DNA from: Fragilaria radians
Taxonomy: Eukaryota > Bacillariophyta > Fragilariophyceae > Fragilariales > Fragilariaceae
Assembly (NCBI GenBank): GCA_900642245.1
Contig: CAAAJI010000016.1
Location: 267,822-297,069 of the forward strand
Reading direction: 5' to 3'
Length of the DNA stretch: 29,248 nucleotides
Positions 1 to 9,103 of this stretch are shown piece after piece (position 1 is the stretch's first letter; every line of letters starts with the position of its first letter). The notes beneath the pieces were generated by a model, which saw only the letters and a list, made by a program, of their open reading frames with translations, had not been told where the DNA came from and did not search any database. The position numbers and the translations under genes are program-made.

Positions 1-742
1 ATAGCTATCCAATGTTCCTACAAGCGCTGCCAACTCTTTGAAAACTGAAGATTTTTCTGATTAATGCTGCCTTTATTTGACTCTCCTACAGAAGCATATG
101 TCTACAATGAGGCTGTACATGTAGCAAACAAAAAGTTGAAAACTATCTGGACTCTCAACGGAAAGTGAAGGCAAAGACCACAGATTATCTTCTTTGGTGG
201 ATTGCGAGTAAAAATAAGTTTCTAAAGATTGCTGGTTGAGTGTATGTGCAAGGTCAACTCTATCTGAGCGTGCGCTCTCATCATATGACGTTGCGATTTC
301 AACAAAGAAAGCCTGAAAGTGTCGTGAGACACTCAAAGTTCTCACCTAAAGCACGTCAACCTGAGCATGGAATAGAAAAGCAGTACCTCATAATCGAAAT
401 TGCAGTAGTTTTATCCAAGCTTCAACAACAAGAACCTTGACGGTAACCAGAGTACAAATGGGGCCGTGTGCACTTCTAAAACGGAACCTATCTTCGTCCA
501 ACCGTCCACCCCTAATTTAATCCTGATTTTTGATTGGATCCGCAACGTGTACAAAATAGTCCCCATAAATGTTTCCCAGTAGGAGACTTCTAAGAGCATC
601 GATTGTATCTTTGACTCCAATCAAAAATCCTCTGACTTGATCGTATTTGTAGTAGGTGGAAGGCCTTTTTGAAGATCCAATTTCAAACGAAAATATCCTC
701 GCTTGTATTTTTAACTCTAAAAAATTTAGTTTGAAATCAAGG
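1..742. other. Left-edge spacer with one doubtful open frame
   Basis: No gene could be assigned here. The minus strand is open from 345 to a TAA at 73 (about 90 codons). It has no ATG at its head and follows a TAG, so it could only be a last exon behind an acceptor near 345. Its codon use looks moderately coding-like, but I recognise no family and found no convincing upstream exon. The part next to 743 should hold the promoter and leader of the oxidoreductase gene. No tRNA or repeat was seen. Confidence 0.4.
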
Positions 743-1692
743 ATGAACTTTTCATGTCTCTTCTTCACTTTTGTCCTTGCGGCAGATGCGTTCCAACCAA
801 CAGCTTTTCTAGGATCCAAATTAGTCTCATCATCCATACCGTTGCGTGTGGGTGGTGAATCTACTCTCTGCATGATGAAAACGATAGCAGTCTTTGGAGC
901 TTCGGGATTGACGGCATCAGAATGCGTATACCAAGCACTTTCAAATGGTGATTCAGTGGTTGGATTGACCCGAAATCCCGCCAACCTTGTGATACCCAAA
1001 GGATCGGGAGGTTCCAAAGCTGGAGAGCCTCTTAGTGACCCCAAGTTGAATGTATTTGCTGGTGATGTCACGAAGATGGCAGACGTTGAAAAGGTATTTG
1101 CGGCTGGTCCAATTGATGGGGTTATCGTTGCGCTTGGAGGAAAGACTTCGGATGTAGGAACTACCATGCTTCAAGATGGAACTGCAAACGTAATCTCTGC
1201 AATGAAAGCGAATGGGGTGAAACGTATTGCCGTTGTAACATCGATTGGGACTGGTGATTCCGAACGACAGGCTCCTTTCTTTTTCAAAATTCTCATGATG
1301 ACAGTACGTGCTAACTTGCTTCAAACGTCACTTTTCCTTCTGATTGCCTTTGAAGTTGCGATTCATTACTAACATGACATTTTTTCTTTTGTTAGGCAAT
1401 GAAGAAGATTTTTGTTGATAAGAATGCTCAGGAAAAAGTTGTTCAAGAAAGTGGTTTAGATTATTGCATTGTTCGCCCAGGCGGGTTGACGGTCGATCCA
1501 CCTACAGGAGTAATCAATGTTATTGATGGAGAAGCTGGATCCATTCCTCGTGCAGATGTAGCCCAATTTTGTTTGGATGCAATTACTGTGGAAGACTTTC
1601 CTTATATGGGTAAAGCGCCTTGTATTAGTTCTGTTGGTGGAACAAGTTGGGTTAAGGATCGATCGGCCAAGGCACGAGGTGATGTTGCTTAA
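743..1692 (+). CDS. Plastid-targeted atypical SDR / NmrA-like NAD(P)-binding protein, two exons
   Basis: Exon 1 is 743-1303 and exon 2 is 1396-1692. The 92-bp intron starts GTACGT and ends in a T-rich tract plus TTAG. The spliced product is 285 residues. A hydrophobic signal peptide (residues 1-15) ends in ADAFQP, close to the ASAFAP-type cleavage motif of proteins imported into complex plastids; this favours the ATG at 743 over the in-frame one at 656. A Rossmann fold follows: beta strand TIAVFG and glycine motif GASGLTA (52-58), a variant of GATGxxG. Later come the VVTSIG strand (164-169), an alpha helix AMKKIFVDKNAQEKVV across the splice junction, and the RPGGLT loop (214-219), all typical of atypical SDRs related to NmrA, Tic62 and At2g37660. 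The usual YxxxK pair is not evident, so the substrate is unknown. A role as a plastid NAD(P)H-binding redox or assembly protein is inference. The stop lies 114 bp from that of the convergent neighbour. Confidence 0.8.
1304..1395 (+). other. Intron of the SDR-like gene
   Basis: The donor is GTACGT after codon 187 (ACA) and the acceptor is TTAG before GCA. Removing it joins two coding stretches in phase 0 and restores a continuous helix of the SDR fold. Retention gives a TAA stop at about 1370. Confidence 0.85.
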
Positions 1693-1806
1693 TAACATTT
1701 AGGGCAATTGTTGGTTACATGATCATTAGTCGACATATGATTAATTCTAGTTCTGCAATTGTAAAGCTGGCACTATAGTTCTTCATTATCATAAATACGA
1801 ACTCAA

Positions 1807-2318
1807 CTATGATTGATTCGTCTCCGGTGATAGACTAGAAAGTAGTACGGTACATAAAGGCTTGAATAATTGTTCCATCAAAGGAATCGCAGTTGATTGG
1901 ATGGCTCCCATATTACACTGTGGATCTAGAAGCAAAGTTACCACAACTGGAGTAAAATAGATATGCATCAGGGTCAACTGATCATAGTATGCTGTCACAG
2001 ATTTTGCTTCTCCCATCTGAAGTAGAGGAATTTGCTTTCCCTGAGGTGCCCACATAGATTCTAAGTTCGACAAAATTTCATCGCTCCAATGGGGAATTAA
2101 GCACCACCTCCCTAGTGAAACACCCTCAGAAGTCGATAACAGTACTACCTGGATGCCTCCACCACAAGAATTTACTCGGTCTAGTAGACTCTCAAGAGCA
2201 TTCTGGAGAGATTCGGGAAGTAAGCTGATCGTCTCCATGGAAATATTTGGGCTTTCCTGCAGTAACACCATTATTAGTCCTAGTGACAGCTCGAGGATTA
2301 CGGGCATACTTGTCTCAT
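1807..2318 (-). CDS. LAMTOR3/MP1-like Ragulator subunit (roadblock fold)
   Basis: This is a small roadblock/LC7-type protein resembling LAMTOR3 (MAPKSP1/MP1), which pairs with LAMTOR2 in the lysosomal Ragulator complex that anchors Rag GTPases and TORC1. The shared pattern is a helix LPESLQNALESLLDRV, a strand IQVVLLSTSEGV (human: IVVSDRDGV), a central YY strand VTAYYDQLTLMHIYFTP and a final strand-helix MGAIQSTAIPLMEQLFKPL (human: TGLIVSLEKELAPLFEEL). Three starts are possible. A 3-codon first exon at 2318-2310 spliced over a 53-bp intron (2309-2257, GTATGC donor, CTAAT branch-like site, CTGCAG acceptor) gives 152 residues. Unspliced ATG 2307 gives 166 and internal ATG 2238 gives 143; the human protein has 124. 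Other roadblock proteins (LAMTOR2, dynein light chain) fit less well. The LAMTOR3 call is inference from motif order. Confidence 0.6.
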
Positions 2319-3476
2319 GCTAGACAGACAGTACGACGGTAGACCAAGTAAAATGTGTTGTATCGTACAACCACAGCAAAAAGTAAAGAACATAAACTAA
2401 TTAATACGAAAAATGAAAATTGTCTCACTTTCTGCAAATAAGTTTTATGAAGATGCTGCCCAAAATACAAATTTTGATTCCTTTGTAGACAGATGCTGAA
2501 TATATTAAAGGAAATGATGAAGTCATGTCTGCTGTATATTTATAACATTTCTTAGAGTGCCGTTCCCATGCACATGTATTGAAGAGTATATTGGATCTTT
2601 CCTAAAATGGTGTGCTTATTGTGTTAATGAATTTTGCTAAAATCTCTTCGAGGATTATCCTAGTAGAATCTTTGTACGATATTTACCTCAAATTAAAATA
2701 ATATTGATCCTGTTCTTTACATATAATTGGCACAGAATTTGTCTGGACCCACAAGTGCCCAATCTGACTTGAAGCTCAAGATTTCAATTACTTTATTCAC
2801 TTATCAAATCTAGACAAATAGATCCGTAGCTATAAGTCCATTGCTCCAAACTGTCTATTGTTTACCACTTGATTTTTTGTGCTTAGTTCTTCCTCATTAT
2901 TTTTCTAGGATTCAATCAGTTGTTCAGCTACAGTTTTTCTCCCATTGTAATCATGATTGATCCTTGTACTTCACAATCCTCTGTTCTTCTTCATTAGTAA
3001 GATTTCATTCTTCTGGAATACCAATCTATCTCAATTTTGAAGTTTTGCAAACAAAGTGTATGCCAGAGCCAATTGTAAAGCTAAGGGACATGAACAAATA
3101 CAGAGATTCCTTTACTATGTAGGATATCAATTGGCCACAAAATCCTCACATTAATCTTTTGGAAACTTATTTCGGATTAAACAGTACTTTTGACTATCTG
3201 AATTTTGTGCTTTTCTTAAGCACAAAGCACCAAAGAAAGTGAGGTGACTGTTTGTATTTATTGATTAAAGATTGGAACACAAAAATCAGAATCCATTTGA
3301 ATCAGCAGTATTATTCATGAATTCAAAGTCTTCTTTCTTGAGATAGCACGGGAGAAAATTGATGGGAGACAAATAGACTTCGATCTGGGGTTTGATTTTT
3401 GGGTGAATTAAAATAAGGCAGAACACATACTAGTTTCATAGCAACCCAAAATGTTTTTAGAAGAAAACAATCTTGA
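2319..3476. other. AT-rich spacer
   Basis: This spacer separates the 5' end of the LAMTOR3-like gene from the 3' end of the transporter, both on the minus strand. No open frame with recognisable content was seen on either strand. The only structure noted is the short hairpin at 3204-3226. Confidence 0.6.
3204..3226. repeat. Short perfect inverted repeat (9-bp arms, 5-nt loop)
   Basis: TTTGTGCTT and AAGCACAAA flank a 5-base T-rich loop. It lies about 250 bp beyond the transporter stop codon, so it could fall in the 3' UTR of that transcript. In AT-rich spacer DNA such a hairpin may also be chance. Confidence 0.4.
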
Positions 3477-4856
3477 TCACCCCGATGAAATCCGAAGGAT
3501 GGTTTGTCCGGTACAAAGAACAGCTCCAATAATTGAAAAGTTGATCAAAAACCATACCAGATAATTGGTACCCTTGCTGCTTGATGTTTGAAGCTTGGCA
3601 TAGAATATTGCTGGAAGGAAAAAGGATATAGCAAATGCCATGCTGGAACCACACAAGCTCCAAACAATTGCCACACCAGGTGCTAGAGCAGCCCCAATGT
3701 AAGTAATGAGGACAATTACCAAAGTGAGTCCGTAATGCCAGAGAAATCTGTTTTCTCGTCGTTTATCCAAACTTGTTTGGTCTTGATCTGGAGAGGTATT
3801 TGAATTGGACACCAATAAGTGCGACTGTTCTCCGCAGAAATGATCGGCATCAAAGTCTTTGTTTAAGCCATGGGACGCTTCTTCAACAGAAGTATCAGGA
3901 TGCAGTTGATGTAAGACTTGGAAGCAGCAATCTCGACAGGGAATTATCATCATACCCATGGCAAACATGATTGTAATACCAAAACCAATGCGTCCCAAAA
4001 TCATAACCCAATCCTTGTTGTCTTCTGTTGAATTACAATTGAGTAAAATGTTACCTTGTGTTTTATCTCTGGCATATGCATAGCCCCCTAATCCCAATAG
4101 AAACATAACTAAAAAGCACAAAAGAACAGCTGTATCAATAACTGCATGGATTCGTTCGGGTGTGGGATTCCGCAAGGCATTTTGAATGGGAAGTACGTTA
4201 AAGGATGATAAAAAGGATAGGGTAATGATTGGAAACGCGTAAAGGACATCTCCCAAGGACTTCGGTCCAAGCTGAAGAGGAGTCAACGAACCGGAAGTAT
4301 TTTTTCGAACAAGGGCATGATGCAGGAGTGCGATACAAAGAAGCAACACTGATGCCAATCCTATGTAACAATTAAATCGCAAGGCATGTAGGGTCCTTTG
4401 TACGAAAAATGGACTCAATAGTAATAGGATAAACGCTAAAATAATATTTCCAGTCATATCAGGGCGTATCAACTGTACGATAGGTGTTGCGATGTCTCGA
4501 AGGAGAACCATATAAGCAACCAAAACGAACAACAAAAAGATCGCTAACAATGCCGAAACTATTGTTTCCATGATAGGCCCAAAGGCATACCATCCGACAT
4601 TTCCATATGAATTTGCTCCTGTCGTACGTGCTACAAAGCATAGTAGACGAAGCGATTGTGCCGTTATGACGGCGGCAAAAATCATGAGCACAGTCGCACC
4701 ACCGATTCCACAATAATGAAATGCTAATGGCAGAGACAAAACACCCCCTCCAACAATGGTAGCTACCAAATTGAAGGTTGCCACCACGAAGGAGGACTTC
4801 CGTAACTCTGAATCAAAAGGAGGATTCCATAGAATTGGGTCATGTAAGGAGGACAT
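3477..4856 (-). CDS. Amino acid transporter, AAAP (SLC38/AVT-like) family
   Basis: One uninterrupted 459-residue frame encodes a polytopic membrane carrier. The N-terminal signature NLVATIVGGGVLSLP (29-43) in the first membrane segment marks the amino acid/auxin permease family, whose members move neutral or basic amino acids with H+ or Na+. About eleven hydrophobic helices can be counted, near residues 25-48, 52-75, 95-118, 136-152, 161-182, 205-225, 238-262, 285-306, 372-392, 397-420 and 431-453. The hydrophilic loop at 315-370 is acidic and Ser/Asn-rich, a likely site for regulation. Length matches the family (400-500). Substrate and membrane (plasma versus vacuolar) cannot be read from the sequence. 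An in-frame TGA just upstream limits extension beyond ATG 4856. Confidence 0.88.
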   Translation of the reverse strand: MSSLHDPILWNPPFDSELRKSSFVVATFNLVATIVGGGVLSLPLAFHYCGIGGATVLMIFAAVITAQSLRLLCFVARTTGANSYGNVGWYAFGPIMETIVSALLAIFLLFVLVAYMVLLRDIATPIVQLIRPDMTGNIILAFILLLLSPFFVQRTLHALRFNCYIGLASVLLLCIALLHHALVRKNTSGSLTPLQLGPKSLGDVLYAFPIITLSFLSSFNVLPIQNALRNPTPERIHAVIDTAVLLCFLVMFLLGLGGYAYARDKTQGNILLNCNSTEDNKDWVMILGRIGFGITIMFAMGMMIIPCRDCCFQVLHQLHPDTSVEEASHGLNKDFDADHFCGEQSHLLVSNSNTSPDQDQTSLDKRRENRFLWHYGLTLVIVLITYIGAALAPGVAIVWSLCGSSMAFAISFFLPAIFYAKLQTSSSKGTNYLVWFLINFSIIGAVLCTGQTILRISSG

Positions 4857-5223
4857 GAATGATGAATATTCTGATGGATGGATGTTTCAAAACTAACTTC
4901 ATACGACAGTGTGAGTACGAAGAGTAGTGAGCCAGAAACGGTTTGTTTTGTGCCCAAAATTTTATGAAACATGTGATTGCATTATACCAGAACAGACGAC
5001 TTTCTTGATGATGAGCACACGCCAAAATCACTTGCCGCTGAGCAATATCAGATGAAGCGGCATTTAAATTCTGATACATGCGAGAGAAGAAACTTCGAGA
5101 TTTGTAGGAAACTATTTTCTTCAGATACCTTTGCTGTAACATTGCTCTAGTTTGATGCATGATCAAGTGGAATTCTAGGCTTGTCTTGTTGATAAAAGGA
5201 TATCATGACCAAGGATTTCTCAG
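4857..5223. other. Transporter leader/promoter region with coding-like islands
   Basis: This 367-bp region lies between the start of the transporter (minus strand) and the doubtful small plus-strand gene. The minus strand stays open through about 5166-4840, overlapping the transporter start in another frame. Its first part reads like a basic, possibly mitochondrial-type peptide with a weak donor (GTATAA) near 4986, but I found no partner exon. It most likely contains the promoter and leader of the transporter. Confidence 0.35.
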
Positions 5224-5529
5224 ATGATTATCTTTGGACCTGCAAAAACAAAGTGCTCCAAGCACGATCAGCATCTGCATAATTTCGGACCGCTTCAGGA
5301 TTGGCTTCAACAATTGACCATGCTCCACAAAAATCTCATGGAACCTTTGAGATCCTCATTCTTTGACGTTACCATGACTATGAAAGCCATGACGGGTAAG
5401 TATCCCATGCAATACAGCGGCAAAAAATTTCAACAATTTCCTTAACAATATGGTACTTTTGAAATAAAATTAATTGATTTTTTGACAGTTTGGAATGGAA
5501 TGTATATTCTTGTATGTTGTGCACCTTAG
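5224..5529 (+). CDS. Possible small two-exon protein of unknown function (70 residues)
   Basis: Exon 1 runs 5224-5395 and exon 2 5489-5529. The 93-bp intron has an excellent donor (GTAAGT) and acceptor (T-rich tract ending TTTTTTGACAG). The spliced frame has 57 codons plus one base, then 13 more residues ending VCCAP and TAG. No family is recognised; the peptide is Gln/Leu/Met-rich with no signal peptide. The splice sites support a transcript more than this particular reading frame. The 5205 frame (ATG at 5205, 25 codons) and a minus-strand frame at about 5340-5230 look at least as coding-like. It could be a non-coding RNA, a remnant, or an exon of a minus-strand gene. Confidence 0.28.
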
Positions 5530-6805
5530 ATCAGTAGAGCACATTTTCTCCATGTAACTTGTTTTGTCTTTCCTCTGAAGGGAAAATTCTTCAAAGCATT
5601 TACAATAATTTTCAAGAATGCAGACTTAATCCAAAATTTGTTCATAAATGGAATTAAGCAAAATTAAAGCGATAAAGCAAACTAAAAGTTCTTGTTGTCT
5701 ATATTGAATGCAGGGGAACGTTCCAATAGCGATGTTTTATAAACTGTGATCAACGACTTTGGAGGGCATTCCAAAGTGATTGTCCAGGAGAAGACTACAT
5801 GAAGCATGGACTGATTTAGACCTGATGCTACGTTTTCAGTAATTTGTCGAGAGACTCAAGATTGAGAGAAAAGTCATATGTTATGTGGTTTCCAGAAGTA
5901 GAAAACAAGGCTCCTAGCTTAGATAAAGATGTGAAGACATGGAGCCCCTTCAACATCATGGGGAGAAGGAATAGCTTAATTTGAGCTAATGAATGTGAAC
6001 ATCTTTTCATAAACCCAAGAAAAATGTGACATCTACTTTCACTCATAATGATGGATTTGGCTAATGTGATACCTTGGACTTAGATTTACTCTCTTCGGTA
6101 GTAGGGGCAAGTTTCATGGTGAGGTCTGCCAATGAGTGTCAGCTTTGGGAATAATGGCAATACAACAGCATATAATATTCGACAAAAATTCAAATCGCTT
6201 AGCAAACACAAAAAACTGTATATCACGTAATCAAATCTTTGACTTAGAAATTAAAATTCAAAAGGATCTTCTTCTATTTAAGTGCTTTCTCCAACTGCAG
6301 GCTGGGCTATAAAAAGCACCAATTACAATAGCATTATTTGCCCCACCCTGTTGATATACATTAGGTAAAGATATGACATGCAATGTTACAATGAAAGTAA
6401 ATTGGATCATCAAGTCAAAACTTGATTCATGTGTGAAAGAATTAGATAAAGAATGGTAAATTTCCTAACGCATTGAAGATCGATGTGTTTTCATGAAGAC
6501 CTCAGGGATGAAGTTCTGGACCTTTCCGAGTCATGCGCGTATAAAAACGATTTGAACTCAAATACCAGAAAGTGTTCAATTGAATTGTGATCTTAGCTTC
6601 TAAAAACGTTTCTAGGGTTGGGTGTGCAAGTAGGTATTTTTCTACGCTGAAGAGCACACTACTTTTATACTTGCCTGCTCCTTCCTTGAATGAAATTAAA
6701 GGGCCGTTTTTATGTTAACGTGGACGACCGTTTCGTTTGATGTCGTGAAATCATTGTTACTCCCCACTTTTTGGAAATTAGGTTGGGTCAACTTAAATTC
6801 AAATA
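5530..6805. other. Spacer upstream of the Ser-rich protein gene
   Basis: No confident gene was found. The minus strand has two short coding-like pieces: an open stretch 6046-5828, and, just upstream near 6120-6063, an ATG followed by a Lys/Ser-rich run ending at a possible donor (GTATCA). They could be exons of one small gene or debris from an old element; neither gave a recognisable domain. The last few hundred bases should hold the promoter and leader of the gene at 6806. Confidence 0.4.
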
Positions 6806-8968
6806 ATGGTTGTCTCCACCCGAAGGTCCTCCTTCTCCGTACCAGCTCTTCCATCATCATCCGACAAGTTACCTCGAGGCCGAAATGAACATATTACTGA
6901 TGGAGATGGAAAGAAAACAAAATGCAAGAATGAAATACAACCAATGTTAACGTTTCCACCGCGTCCACAAAAGACTTTAGTCCAACAAAAGACTCAAAGT
7001 AATGCGCCAATGGAATCTAAAATCTCAAAAGATTATTCAGATTCTAGCGTCATTAACTCAACCAACAAAACTTCATGCCACTTTTTGCATGACATAAATC
7101 TCGATGGAGATCTATTGTCAATTCCAGATCCACCGTCTCCCTCGAAACGACATCGACGTCACAAGTCATCGCCGTTTCAAGATGTTACAAATACACCTAG
7201 TTCAAATGAATATTTACATAAGAAGCGCCAGAGCTTTGGGATTTATCCCTCTACACCATCAGTACCACTATCTCCCTCTTCGTCTACGGATAATGCCCTT
7301 TTGGATTTATCAGGAGCCATGAGTGACTTTTCGAAACCGTCAGCATCAGCAAGACGACACAGCTTCACGTTTCATTTATCACCTAAAGTTATAGATACAC
7401 CGTCCCCAACTTCGTTTTGCTTGAACCAAACTCTGGAATCCAAAGAACTGGAGAATTCAGAGTTCAATAGTACCAAATACAATATTGATGTTCAATCATC
7501 AAAACAAAATTCCATGGCATCAGAACAAGAAGATGATCCACAAGATAATTCCATTTCTCTTCCTCGTCTGACTCATCTCAAACGAGAGCGCTACAGTCTA
7601 AGCAATCCATCTCCAATCTCATCAACAAGTGAAAGTTCTGGAGTTATCCTCAGTGGAATGGAGCATTCGAGTTCTCTCAGTTCAAGGCCTCCAAGACCTT
7701 TATCATCCATGCGTCAATCACGGAAAAATCGAAAATCTATGTTCCTTCCTCGTGGAAAAAGAAGTCTGTCACCAATCGAAACCTCCGACATGGAAATCGA
7801 AGAAATGAAAGATATCGAATTCCATAGAGATGAAGCACAGAATCAGGATGCAGGAGGCCATGACTTAACTCAAGACAACATCTTAAAAAAGAATATGGAA
7901 CCTACTCTACGAGTAAAACCCATGAGCTTCTCGACGACAACCCCTTTCGAGATCGATAATTCCGACGATTCAACTTCAAAACTACGAAAGAAAAGGCAAA
8001 GCTTACTTCTTCCGAGTGACAATCGCGATGAGGTTCTAGAGTTCTTTGAGGGTCTTATAAATATCGAAAAGGGAGTTCCAAAGCGAAAAAAATCTCGGGT
8101 AAAAACCATGAATAAATCTAAAGAATCTTGCAAGACTGTTGGAGCCATGGCGACTATCCGTACACTGGTGTTCAACTATTGCGCTCTCCCTTCCAGCGAA
8201 CGTCGGTTCTCCGAAAAGGCAAAGAAAATTGAAGACTTTGTTCAATATCCAGTAGCGGTAAATGATGCATTGTCATGTGATGGACGCACACCTGATTTGA
8301 GTCAACAACGACAGGCATTGCTATTGGAACTCTGTCCTATTGTGGAGAAGATGGATAAAGAAAAGCATTTAGAGAAAGAAGAGTGCGAAAGAGACACAGG
8401 ATTTCGAGTCGTGAAGGCAAAAAGTGGACGTTATCGTTATTACAATCAAGAAACAAGTGAAAGAGCGAGTGCAAGCGAATATGAAAAAATTTACCTCCAG
8501 AGGTTACAGCAGACAGCGAACGATAAGCGCCTCGCTATTCAAACATTTTTTAAGGATTTTGATTTAGGAATGTACGAAAGACAAGTTAGAGAATATAATC
8601 GACAGAAAGAATTGACAGGGAAAAATTCTCTCTCTTTCATATCGAACAAAATAAAGGATGAAAAAAAGATTCCTTTAGAATCTAGTTGCACTGATGAAAC
8701 TCACAAGCTATTTGACACAGATGAAAGACTTGATTCTATGGATGTTAGTGTCTCAGGCACTCAGGAAGAAAACGGGAATGTGAAATTCGAAGACAAGGCA
8801 ACCAATAATCAATTCAAAAGTTCGCAAAGTTTATTCCAGTGGCAAGTAACTCATATTCCTCTGCGTTCTGATGTTCCGAAGAATCCGAACAAGGCAGAAG
8901 CACACAGGAAACTGTGGAACTCTATCGACTGCGCCCTTGACGAGTATTCTCGTGAGGTTGAGTCTTAA
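6806..8968 (+). CDS. Ser-rich 720-residue protein of unknown function with repeated basic-S-hydrophobic motifs
   Basis: This is a single-exon gene whose family I do not recognise. Residues 1-440 look disordered: rich in Ser, Pro, Lys and Arg, with about ten S/T-P dipeptides, including a full CDK consensus SPSK (111-114). A short motif recurs: two or more basic residues, usually one more residue, then Ser and often an aromatic or aliphatic residue. Examples are RRSSF (6-10), KKRQSF (139-144), ARRHSF (182-187), ERYSL (261-265), NRKSM (308-312) and KKRQSL (395-400). These resemble sites for Aurora- or PKA-type kinases. Residues 445-600 look folded and helical: a conserved-looking block around IRTLVFNYCALPSSERR (451-467), a YPV segment (481-483), an acidic helix, then GRYRYYNQET (541-550) and EYEKIYLQRL (558-567). 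No membrane segment or signal peptide is seen. A nuclear, cell-cycle-regulated or chromosome-associated role is speculation from the phosphosite pattern. The start follows the A-rich context caaataATGG. The stop is 135 bp from that of the convergent E2 gene. Confidence 0.85.
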   Translation: MVVSTRRSSFSVPALPSSSDKLPRGRNEHITDGDGKKTKCKNEIQPMLTFPPRPQKTLVQQKTQSNAPMESKISKDYSDSSVINSTNKTSCHFLHDINLDGDLLSIPDPPSPSKRHRRHKSSPFQDVTNTPSSNEYLHKKRQSFGIYPSTPSVPLSPSSSTDNALLDLSGAMSDFSKPSASARRHSFTFHLSPKVIDTPSPTSFCLNQTLESKELENSEFNSTKYNIDVQSSKQNSMASEQEDDPQDNSISLPRLTHLKRERYSLSNPSPISSTSESSGVILSGMEHSSSLSSRPPRPLSSMRQSRKNRKSMFLPRGKRSLSPIETSDMEIEEMKDIEFHRDEAQNQDAGGHDLTQDNILKKNMEPTLRVKPMSFSTTTPFEIDNSDDSTSKLRKKRQSLLLPSDNRDEVLEFFEGLINIEKGVPKRKKSRVKTMNKSKESCKTVGAMATIRTLVFNYCALPSSERRFSEKAKKIEDFVQYPVAVNDALSCDGRTPDLSQQRQALLLELCPIVEKMDKEKHLEKEECERDTGFRVVKAKSGRYRYYNQETSERASASEYEKIYLQRLQQTANDKRLAIQTFFKDFDLGMYERQVREYNRQKELTGKNSLSFISNKIKDEKKIPLESSCTDETHKLFDTDERLDSMDVSVSGTQEENGNVKFEDKATNNQFKSSQSLFQWQVTHIPLRSDVPKNPNKAEAHRKLWNSIDCALDEYSREVES

Positions 8969-9103
8969 TATGCATCCCTAATGAACTGATTCAGGATGCC
9001 GCTAGTCACAGTAGTTAATCCATGAAGAAATAACATATGAATGAAGCTGAGATAACATTATTGATAAGGTTATAATTTCACAGTAATATCTTTCAACTTT
9101 GTT

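Noticed and set aside
517..1167. 216-codon minus-strand open frame
   Set aside because: It is antisense to the SDR-like gene, which has a Rossmann motif, a targeting peptide and a good intron. The antisense peptide has no recognisable domain.
5828..6046. Minus-strand peptide FMKRCSHSLAQI, faintly like a Ty3-type polymerase segment
   Set aside because: Too short and diverged; no integrase, protease, RNase H or terminal repeats were seen around it.
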